Of a DNA stretch of 13,279 nt, positions 7,072 to 13,279 are shown piece after piece (positions within the stretch are counted from its first letter, which is position 1; each line of letters begins with the position of its first letter). Location of the stretch: positions 1 to 13,279 of the forward strand of contig JAAUSP010000168.1 of assembly GCA_012032575.1 (NCBI GenBank), written 5' to 3'. A program made the translations under genes and the position numbers. Below the pieces are notes generated by a model that saw only the letters and a list, made by a program, of their open reading frames with translations, was not told the origin of the DNA and did not search any database. The stretch is from Anaerolineales bacterium (lineage in GTDB: Bacteria > Chloroflexota > Anaerolineae > 4572-78 > J111).

Positions 7072-7110
7072 GTCAGGGGTAGTATGAAGTAGTGAGTTTG
7101 ATGGGGTGCG

Positions 7111-7413
7111 CTATTTTTGCATCGCCCAATATCCTTCACCGGATTTGTTCCAGGCCGAGGACTTTTTGGTTCTTTCCAGGCTGTTGATTCGTTCGGTTAA
7201 AAGCTCAACCTGTTTTCTTAACTCTTTTACTTCGTCTGTCTGCACCGGGGCGGATAATGGCAGTACTGCTCTGGACTCCTTATCCACCTGCCCGACAACA
7301 GCCTTGAACTGTTTGACGTTCCATTCGAGGGATTGGAACATCAGGTTGGCATAACTCTGGGTGAACTGCTCAAAAAACTTAAAGCTGACAAGATAAGGTT
7401 GTGTTTGCTCCAT
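7111..7413 (-). CDS. Small hypothetical protein with C-terminal coiled coil (phasin-like flavour)
   Basis: A protein of about 100 residues that I do not recognise. The N-terminal 50 residues are amphipathic and aromatic-rich (KFFEQFTQSYANLMFQSLEW). The second half contains a short leucine-zipper-like coiled coil, EVKELRKQVELLTERINSLE (about 61-80). The organisation resembles small phasin or PhaE-type helper proteins that coat polyhydroxyalkanoate granules, but similarity is only in general character. Two ATGs stand together at 7416 and 7413; the second is better spaced from the AGAGGTGAT ribosome site. A 9-bp inverted repeat (7429-7437 with 7469-7477) lies just upstream. It follows the operon B beta gene by about 180 bases and ends in a strong terminator, so it may be either the last gene of operon B or a separate unit. 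Confidence 0.7.
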   Translation of the reverse strand: MEQTQPYLVSFKFFEQFTQSYANLMFQSLEWNVKQFKAVVGQVDKESRAVLPLSAPVQTDEVKELRKQVELLTERINSLERTKKSSAWNKSGEGYWAMQK

Positions 7414-7428
7414 CATATCACCTCTTTG

Positions 7429-7477
7429 TAATAGACTTGAGAGACAATTGCTCTGTTGAAATTTCCTGAGTCTATTA
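7429..7477. repeat. Inverted repeat upstream of the small coiled-coil gene
   Basis: TAATAGACT (7429-7437) and AGTCTATTA (7469-7477) are perfect 9-base complements separated by 31 bases. The near arm lies just upstream of the ribosome site of the gene starting at 7413. It could be an operator pair or a messenger hairpin affecting translation. No terminator-type T tract follows it. Confidence 0.4.
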
Positions 7478-7593
7478 TCCTCCCAATGAGTTACAGTTGA
7501 GTTGCAAACACAACCCTATAACTTCAATTCATTTTCAAGCTACCCTGTTGATAGATGTTCGTGCTGCTCAGCAGGCCGGGTGTCATTTTTGCC

Positions 7594-8813
7594 TTATAGC
7601 TTACCAATTACCGCTAATAGCACACCGGCAGCCACCGCCGACCCGATCACCCCGGCCACATTTGGCCCCATCGCCTGCATCAAAACGAAATTGTTGGGGT
7701 CTTCCTCGTGGGCCACCAATTGAGATACGCGAGCCGAGTCGGGTACAGCCGATACTCCGGCCGAACCGATTAACGGGTTGATCTTGTCTTTTGAGAGTAA
7801 ATTCATCAGTTTAGCAAACATCACCCCACTGGCGGTAGCGATCCCGAAAGAAAAAGCGCCCAGAGCAAAAATGGCGATAGATTGGGGTTTCAGGAAAGTA
7901 TCGGCCTGGGTACTGGCCCCAACGGTGAGGCCCAGCAGAATGGTCACGGTGTCAATGAAGGGGTTGCGGGCAGTCCGGGCCAATCGCTCGGTCACGCCGC
8001 ACTCTTTCAAGATGTTGCCAAAGAACAGGAAGGCTAATAACGACAAAGCGCCGGGCGCAATCAGCACGCAGATGATCATGCCAATGATTGGGGAACAGGA
8101 TGCGCTGTAATCTGGAAGGGGGTAGGGGGCGGGGGCATGCGGATCAGGCGCTCTTCGCGGGTGGTCAGCAACTTCATAATCGGCGGCTGGATGACCGGCA
8201 CCAGGGCCATATAGGAGTAAGCCGATACGGCAATGGCTCCCAACAAATCGGGGGCCAGCCGGGTTGATAGAAAGATAGCCGTCGGTCCATCGGCCCCGCC
8301 GATAATTCCGACGGAAGCAGCCGCCCGGAGTAAACGTACCGCCGGATCTGTCTCGGGATTGGTGGGGTCAATTGCAAAACCCATCCCGCCTGGCACTATT
8401 GTACCAATCAGGATAACCCCAATTAAGGTTACGAAGATGCCTATCTGCGCCGCAGCACCCAACAAAATCAAACGCGGCTGGGCAATCAGGGCCGAAAAAT
8501 CGGTCATAGCCCCGATGCCTAAAAAGATCAACGGGGGATAGACGCCCTTGATGACCCCGAAATAGAGGTAGTTGAGCGAACTCCCCTGCTCATAAATTCC
8601 AATCTGCAAGCCTTTGACAAAGGGCATATTGCCGACCACGATGCCAAAACCAATCGGCACCAGCAGCAGCGGTTCATAATCCTTGACGATGGCCAGGTAC
8701 ATAAAAAAGAAGCCGACCAGGATCATGACGACATTGCCCCAGGTTATATTGGCAAAGCCGGTGTATTGGATGTAGCTCCACACCTCTCGGCCAATCTCGG
8801 TAAAGAATTCCAC
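7594..8813 (-). CDS. Sodium-pumping decarboxylase beta subunit, operon B (two frameshifts)
   Basis: The membrane Na+ pump of the second decarboxylase (OadB/MmdB/GcdB family). The start is GTG at 8813 with GGAGGAGG upstream. The first part has KDYEPLLLVPIGFG, GAMTDFSALIAQP and the canonical GGADGPTAIFLSTRLAP, with Na+-site Asp175. It then drifts out of frame. The expected sequence reads LPPSRLQRILFP in one frame and PIIGMIICVLIAPGALSL in another. Two indels are needed: one in the G-rich runs at 8111-8135 and one in TTGGGG at 8088-8093. The second part holds NPLIGSAGVSAVPDSARVSQ, containing the Asn and Ser that match OadB N373 and S382, and ends at TAA 7594. Compared with operon A it has an insertion of about 17 residues (including PGGMGFAIDPTNPETDP) before the GGADGPT motif. 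It begins 18 bases after the biotin carrier. The repaired length of about 406 residues is normal for the family. Confidence 0.92.
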
Positions 8814-8831
8814 GGGTTGCCTCCTCCGGCC

Positions 8832-9245
8832 TTACTCAAAAATGACCAGGACCTGGCCTTGTTGTACCGGATCGCCGGCTTTGACCATGATTTCTTTTAC
8901 TTTGCCGTTGACCGGCGAGCTGATGTTGGTGTTCATCTTCATCGCCTCAATGACCACCACCGGCTGATTCTCCTTGACCGTATCGCCCACCTTAACCTTC
9001 ACATCGTGGACAAGCCCGGCAATGGGCGAGGTCAATTCATTGGCCGCGCCGCTGGTAGGGATTGGAGCGGAAGGTTGTCTGGCCGGGGCTGGGGCCGGCC
9101 CCGCTCCCATAGGGGGGGCGATTTGGTTCATCGGCATAGCCGTCAGACCGTAACCGTAGGCTGCCCCGCCTTCATCGTCATCTTCCAATATTTCAACGTC
9201 AACATCATAACTGACACCATTAACGGTGACACGTAATTTTTTCAC
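8832..9245 (-). CDS. Biotin carboxyl carrier protein of decarboxylase, operon B
   Basis: A 137-residue biotin carrier. An N-terminal motif LRVTVNGVSYDVDVEIL (4-20) is followed by an acidic patch (EDDDEGG) and an Ala/Pro/Met linker (APPMGAGPAPAPARQPSAP, about 43-61). The biotinyl domain (about 70-137) contains IEAMKMNTNISSPVNGKV, with Lys103 predicted to carry biotin. The start is GTG at 9245, preceded by a strong GAGGGAGG site. The gap of 81 bases from gamma is the longest inside operon B, although a 10-base repeat there suggests rearrangement rather than a separate promoter. Beta follows after 18 bases. Confidence 0.94.
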   Translation of the reverse strand: MKKLRVTVNGVSYDVDVEILEDDDEGGAAYGYGLTAMPMNQIAPPMGAGPAPAPARQPSAPIPTSGAANELTSPIAGLVHDVKVKVGDTVKENQPVVVIEAMKMNTNISSPVNGKVKEIMVKAGDPVQQGQVLVIFE

Positions 9246-9281
9246 AGGTAAATCCTCCCTCAGAATAAAGATAGAGTAATT

Positions 9282-9341
9282 GTTTCACAGTATATAACCG
9301 GGTCTGTTAGCCCTGACCCTCTGAAATTAACGTTTCACAGT
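9282..9341 (-). repeat. 10-bp direct repeat spanning the end of gamma and the gap before the biotin carrier
   Basis: GTTTCACAGT occurs at 9282-9291 and again at 9332-9341, exactly 50 bases apart. The second copy codes for the last residues of gamma before its stop at 9327; the first lies in the non-coding gap. A small local duplication may have reshaped the 3' end of the gene, but chance is possible at this length. Confidence 0.4.
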
Positions 9342-9689
9342 GTGTGAAGCCATAATACTGGCCCTTCCCTGCACTGCCCAGGCTGCGCCCGGTTGGGTGC
9401 TGCGGTAGCGAATCCGCCGGATGCGCCCCCGTTTGCCTACGGCGACCACCACCGCCGCTGATATTGCAGCCATCACTTCCGGAGTTAAAGCGCCGGGTGT
9501 TTCGGCTGGGGCGCCAATCTCCTCCTGGTGTCCATGTCCATGCCCGCTGCCACCAAACTTCTCCAACCACGGCGTTAGCCGCTCGGTGAGCTTCAGGACA
9601 TAGATAATCAGGGTCAGAGCTGCAAAGACCACCCCTATGCCAATAATGGTGATTTGAAGACCAAAAACCAGCAGATTTTGATTTTCCAT
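9327..9689 (-). CDS. Decarboxylase small membrane (gamma/delta) subunit, OadG family, operon B
   Basis: A 120-residue single-span membrane subunit of the OadG type. Residues 6-32 form the transmembrane helix (LVFGLQITIIGIGVVFAALT). A His-rich run GHGHGH follows, with histidines 50, 52 and 54, then an acidic/Pro stretch. Next is the family-typical helix LTPEVMAAISAAVVVAVGKR (about 68-87) and a strongly basic tail. OadG of Klebsiella is known to bind zinc through its soluble tail; the histidine run could have a similar role, but this is inference. The operon A paralogue lacks it. The ATG at 9689 has GAGG upstream and lies 13 bases after the alpha stop. Confidence 0.86.
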   Translation of the reverse strand: MENQNLLVFGLQITIIGIGVVFAALTLIIYVLKLTERLTPWLEKFGGSGHGHGHQEEIGAPAETPGALTPEVMAAISAAVVVAVGKRGRIRRIRYRSTQPGAAWAVQGRASIMASHTVKR

Positions 9690-9702
9690 AACTTTGCCTC
9701 TT

Positions 9703-11252
9703 TTACAGGGGGATCAACCCATGCTTTTTCTGCGGCCGGATTTCTCGTTTGGTGCGCAGCGACTCCAGGGCCAGACTGAGATAGCGCCGGGTGTCTTTAG
9801 GTTCAATCACATCGTCAATCAGATTGCGCGACGCGCCCACATAGGGGTTGGCAAATTCGGCTTCGTATTCGGCAATGAATTTTTTGCGGGCCGCTTCGGG
9901 ATTGTCGGCTTTCTTGATTTCACTGCCGTAGATGATATTGACAGCGCCGGCTGCACCCATCACCGCCACTTCGCCGGTGGGCCAGGCAGCCACCCGGTCG
10001 GCCCCCAAATCTTTGCCGCACATGGCCAGGTAAGCCCCGCCGTAAGCCTTGCGCAAAATAATGGTAATCTTGGGCACAGTGGCCGCCGAATAGGCAAAGA
10101 GCATCTTGGCCCCGTGCCGAATGATGCCGCCGTACTCTTGCTGCACCCCCGGCAGAAAGCCGGGTACATCCACCAGGGTGACAATTGGGATGTTAAAGAC
10201 ATTGCAAAAGCGGACAAAGCGGGCAATTTTATCCGAAGCATTGATGTCCAGCGCTCCGGCTGAGACCATCGGCTGATTGGCGATAATCCCGACCGATTGG
10301 CCGTTGACCCGGGCAAAGCCGACGATGGCATTGGGGGCAAAATGCTCCTGAATTTCCAGGAAATCCCCGCCATCTATCAGGCGCACAATGACATCTTTGA
10401 CATTATAACTTTCGCGTGGATCATCAGGAATGATGGTGTTCAGGGACCTGTCTTCGGCAAAAACAATCTCGCCGGTGCCATATTCAGGCGGGTCTTCGAC
10501 GTTGTTGCTGGGCAGGAAACTCAGCAATTTCTGGCAGATTTGGATGGCGTGCTGATCATTTTCGGCAATAAAATGGACATTGCCGCTGTGAGCTTCCTGG
10601 GCATACGCGCCGCCCAACTCTTCATCCGAGACAACCTCGCCGGTTACTTCTTTGATCACCTGCGGGCCGGTAATAAAGAGTTTGCCGGTCCCTTTGACCA
10701 TGATGATAAAATCCATCAGGGCGGGCGAATAGGCCGCACCACCGGCGCAGGGGCCGGCAATAATGGCTATCTGCGGCACCACCCCCGATAGCAACACGTT
10801 GCGATAAAAAATGCGCCCATACCCGCTCAAGGCGTCAATGCCTTCCTGGATACGCGCACCGCCGCTGTCGTTGATAATGACCAGAGGGCTGCCGCTTTTG
10901 ATGGCCATTTCCTGAACCTGACAAATTTTGTTGGCATGCACCTCACCCACCGAACCGCCGGAGACGGTAAAATCCTGCGAGGCTACCAGGACCTGGCGGC
11001 CTGCACCGTGCCAATCCCGGTGACAACGCCGTCGGCCGGCATTTCCTGGTCGGCCAGGCCAAAGCGAGTGGCGCGATGCTGGGCAAATAAAAACATTTCT
11101 TGAAATGTATCCGGGTCAAACAGCAGGGAAATACGTTCACGGGCGACCAGTTTGCCGCTTTCGTGCTGCTTGGCAATCCGTTTCTCCCCGCCGCCGGCCC
11201 AGAGGCGTGATTTTATTTGTTGTAACTGTTCAATTTTCTCTTTGGTGGTCAT
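9703..11252 (-). CDS. mmdA: Acyl-CoA decarboxylase carboxyltransferase alpha subunit (MmdA/PccB-like), operon B, frameshifted
   Basis: The second carboxyltransferase. The N-terminal part (11252-10983) reads GGGEKRIAKQHESGKL and ARERISLLFDPDTFQEM, then stops after GIGTVQAARSW. The next frame supplies GRQVLVASQDFTVSGGSVGE, and one missing C in the CC at 11000-11001 joins them. The main part contains INDSGGARIQEGIDALSGYG (first oxyanion hole), PQIAIIAGPCAGGAAYSPAL, PGFLPGVQQEYGGIIRHGAK and RKAYGGAYLAM (second oxyanion hole), ending in KKHGLIPL. The repaired product of about 517 residues fits MmdA. By eye it shares only about half its residues with the operon A alpha, enough to allow a different acyl-CoA substrate. 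The 76-base gap to bioY holds a small GGGTG/CACCC hairpin and a TATAAT-like hexamer (11279-11284), so an internal promoter is possible. Gamma follows after 13 bases. Confidence 0.92.
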
Positions 11253-11328
11253 AAAAAGCCCCCTAATCCTCTCTAAAAATTATAAAGGGTGACATTTAAC
11301 ACTGCCACCCCATTGTTCTGGTTCAATT

Positions 11329-11910
11329 TTATTGGAGCATATTCATTCTAAATAAATGTTTGCCGCTTTCGGCAACTCCGGCCGCTACAGCCGCTTTGCC
11401 CAGATCAAGCAGAATAAAGGGGGCTACGCCACCCAACCAGGCTTGCTGCCAACTGCCTAACATCACGGCCAACCAACCGGCGCCCAACAAATAAATAGCT
11501 AACATCCCGGCTATGGCGGCGACAAAATTACCCCACCAACTGCGGTCAGTCAGGTGCTCGGCCAGCCAGCCGGCGATAAAAGCAGCCGGCACAAAGCCGA
11601 TCAAATAGCCGGCGGTGGGGCTGAAAAAGGCCGCCGGGCCAAGCCCTCGGGCGTCGAGGGGCAGGCCGGTGGCAATCAATCCGAGGTAAAGCAGTTGGGC
11701 CAAAGCGCCGCCCCGCGCCCCTAACACCAGGCCGGATAAAACCACAGCCAGGGTTTGCAGGGTAATCGGTACGGGGGTAAACGGCAGCGGGATAGTGATG
11801 CGGGCAGTCAGCGCCGTTATGGCCGCAAAGATGATTGTGACCGCCACCCATAACCAGAGCGTCTTGCTAAGATAAGCGGGCAAAGTTTTGGTATTGATAT
11901 TTGTGTTCAT
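11329..11910 (-). CDS. bioY: BioY biotin transporter substrate-binding component, operon B
   Basis: A 193-residue BioY-family S-component with about six membrane segments. It has the same motif series as the operon A copy: ARITIPLPFTPVPITLQTLA, VLGARGGALAQLLYLGL, SPTAGYLIGFVPAAFIAGW and GVAPFILLDLGKAA. Differences between the copies concentrate in the first 28 residues, the loop after AGWLAE and the last 10 residues. The ATG at 11910 has a strong GGAGGAAAGGAG site. It is the first gene of operon B, with about 400 non-coding bases upstream. The window has no energising ECF ATPase or T-component, so those must be shared from elsewhere or absent, as some BioY proteins are reported to work alone. 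Confidence 0.95.
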   Translation of the reverse strand: MNTNINTKTLPAYLSKTLWLWVAVTIIFAAITALTARITIPLPFTPVPITLQTLAVVLSGLVLGARGGALAQLLYLGLIATGLPLDARGLGPAAFFSPTAGYLIGFVPAAFIAGWLAEHLTDRSWWGNFVAAIAGMLAIYLLGAGWLAVMLGSWQQAWLGGVAPFILLDLGKAAVAAGVAESGKHLFRMNMLQ

Positions 11911-12316
11911 TAGAAAACTCCTTTCCTCCGAAAAAATTTATTGCTGTTTACTTAAAGATCACTGTCAATGGCTAACCTCGTAGGGTCTGCCTTGATCCAG
12001 GCTTACTTATCAGTCAGCCTTTAAGTCCTTGCTGTTCATAAAGGCTGAACTGTTTATAACTTGAACAGGTTTACCGGCTGCTTACTTTTATCAGCAACTT
12101 AGAAATATTTTACTTTACAAAATCCGTGAAACCGCAGCATCGTTGCTCGTGAGTCGAACTGGTGTTGAAAAATCAGAAGTAAACCCCCCATTTTCTGAAA
12201 TGCCCAGAAATTTTTAACTTGTTTTTTATAGGTTAACCGATTCTAATGAAAATGATAGTGAGTAATGTCACAAGCATGGAAGATAGATGTCATTTTGGAG
12301 CGGGTATTGATAAAAG
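11911..12316 (-). promoter_or_regulatory. Non-coding upstream region of operon B
   Basis: No coding frame is credible here. On the minus strand TTGACA (11968-11963) is an exact -35 match, but the possible -10 sequences (AGCAAT, AATAAA) are poor. Farther up is a 10-bp stem TCAGCCTTTA/TAAAGGCTGA (12014-12023 with 12039-12048). Three TGAAC(A/T)G-type motifs lie at 12032-12038 (inverted), 12046-12052 and 12062-12068. GCTTACTTATCAG (12001-12013) recurs as GCTTACTTTTATCAG at 12080-12094. These are typical of a control region but match no operator I can name. Confidence 0.4.
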
Positions 12317-12351
12317 AAAATGAGCACGAATTAGAGGTTCGTGCTCATTTT
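12317..12351 (-). terminator. Rho-independent terminator of the molybdenum hydroxylase gene
   Basis: A perfect 14-bp stem (12317-12330 with 12338-12351) has a 7-base loop. On the minus strand it is followed by TTTTCTTTTATC. It starts about 23 bases after the gene's stop codon. It separates that gene from operon B. Confidence 0.87.
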
Positions 12352-12374
12352 TGACTGCGTCAACTAAATCTGAT

Positions 12375-13279
12375 TTATTCGACCAGCCCTGCTTCCACCA
12401 TCGCCAGGTAAACTTTTTCGGCGGTGAAGGGCGGTGAACCGACCCGCAGGCCGATGGCATCGTAGATAGCGTTGGCAATGGCCGGGATGGTTGGCACCAT
12501 CGGATGCTCGCCGACGCCGCGCGCGCCAAAGGGACCGTCATCCTGCGGCACTTCGACCAGGATGGCATCAATCTGCGGCGGCGCGTCGGCGCTGGTGGCG
12601 ATGCGATAATCCACAAAACTGGGGTTTTGCAGCACCCCCGTTCTTAAATTGCAGACTCTCAAACAGGGCGGTGCTCATGCCCTGGACAAAGCCGCCCTCC
12701 ACCTGAGCCTTGGCCAGCTCCGGGTTGATGGCTTTGCCCAAATCAAACGCGGCGGCGGCCCGCAGAATTTCCAGCCTGCCGGTCTCCATATCCACTTCCA
12801 GTTCGACCGCCTGAGCGCCGGTAGTGTAGTGAACCACGGCCCGCTCGCCCTGGCCGGTTTCAGCATCCAGGCCGGTCACGTAGGTCGGCATAAATTTGCC
12901 CCGGCCCACAATTGGCCCGCCGATCCAACCGCTGGCATTGGGCTTGGGCATACCATAAATCACCATATCCTTGAGGGGGATGGTTTCTTCACTTTTAAAG
13001 GAAACCACCTCGCCGTTGATAATGTCCAAATCTGCGGGCTGCTCGTTCCAGGCTTCGGCCACCACGTTGAGAATTTGCTCGCGGGCATCGCGGGCGGCGT
13101 TGACCACGGCATTGCCCATGCTCCAGGTCAAGCGGCTGGCAACGGTCTGCCATTCGTAGGGGCTGTACTGGGTGTCCACCGGCCCGGCAATGCGAATCCA
13201 GTCGTAGGGCACGCCGAGGGCGGCGGCGGCCATCTGAGCCATCACCGTAAAAGTCCCCTCGGCCAATTTCCTGCCCGCC
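12375..13279 (-). CDS. Molybdopterin-binding subunit of a xanthine dehydrogenase/aldehyde oxidase-family hydroxylase (C-terminal part, frameshifted)
   Basis: This is the C-terminal roughly 300 residues of the large catalytic subunit of a molybdenum hydroxylase; the 5' part lies beyond the window. The first codons read GGQEIG, a family cofactor-binding motif, and join EGTFTVMAQMAAAALGV only after one base is removed from GGCC at 13261-13264. The middle part carries LEILRAAAAFDLGKAINPEL and VEGGFVQGMSTALFESLQF. At FKNG the frame breaks again: removing one base from the CCCCC run at 12635-12639 joins it to GVLQNPSFVDYRIATSADAP. The end holds GARGVGEHPMVPTIPAIANAI, whose Glu matches the catalytic glutamate of the family, and the stop is at 12375. 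The substrate cannot be inferred without the rest of the gene. It has its own terminator, so it is not part of operon B. Confidence 0.9.

Noticed and set aside
6563..7477. CRISPR array
   Set aside because: The palindromes and short repeats in this region are all different from one another and are not regularly spaced.
11946..12240. Classical BirA operator (TTGTAAAC...GTTTACAA) near bioY B
   Set aside because: Several GTTTAC- or GGTTAAC-like half sites occur (e.g. 11946, 12069, 12231), but none is paired with an inverted partner at the usual spacing.

Overview
The window carries one long run of minus-strand genes. The core is two complete sets of genes for a biotin-dependent, sodium-pumping acyl-CoA decarboxylase of the methylmalonyl-CoA decarboxylase type. 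Each set starts with a gene for the biotin transporter component BioY. Genes below are given in transcription order, from high to low coordinates.

Right edge (12375-13279): the C-terminal part of a molybdenum hydroxylase large subunit (xanthine dehydrogenase/aldehyde oxidase family), ending in a clear terminator (12317-12351). Then about 400 non-coding bases lead into operon B: bioY (11329-11910), carboxyltransferase alpha (9703-11252), small membrane subunit gamma (9327-9689), biotin carrier (8832-9245) and sodium-pump beta (7594-8813). A small coiled-coil protein of unknown function (7111-7413) and a strong terminator (7039-7071) follow. About 520 non-coding bases come next, unusually rich in RNA-like secondary structure (6551-7019). 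Operon A then runs: DUF1269-like protein with a long coiled-coil tail (5049-6509), TerC-family membrane protein (4021-4998), bioY (3416-3988), alpha (1798-3398), gamma (1419-1775), biotin carrier (933-1415) and beta (921 to beyond the left edge).

How the genes work together, from knowledge of the families: alpha moves the carboxyl group of an acyl-CoA such as methylmalonyl-CoA to biotin on the carrier. The membrane beta subunit releases it as CO2 and exports Na+. Gamma anchors the complex, and BioY supplies the biotin. The window has no biotin carboxylase, biotin ligase, or ECF transporter A/T components, so these must be encoded elsewhere.

Seven single-gene reading-frame breaks can be located by comparing the two copies and family motifs. 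They fall in both alpha genes, both beta genes and the molybdenum hydroxylase, mostly in or beside short homopolymers. Uncorrected indels in a long-read or metagenome assembly are the simplest explanation, although real decay cannot be excluded. The gene content fits an anaerobic or facultative bacterium with sodium bioenergetics. A Chloroflexota-like organism is my guess from overall flavour, not something the sequence proves.
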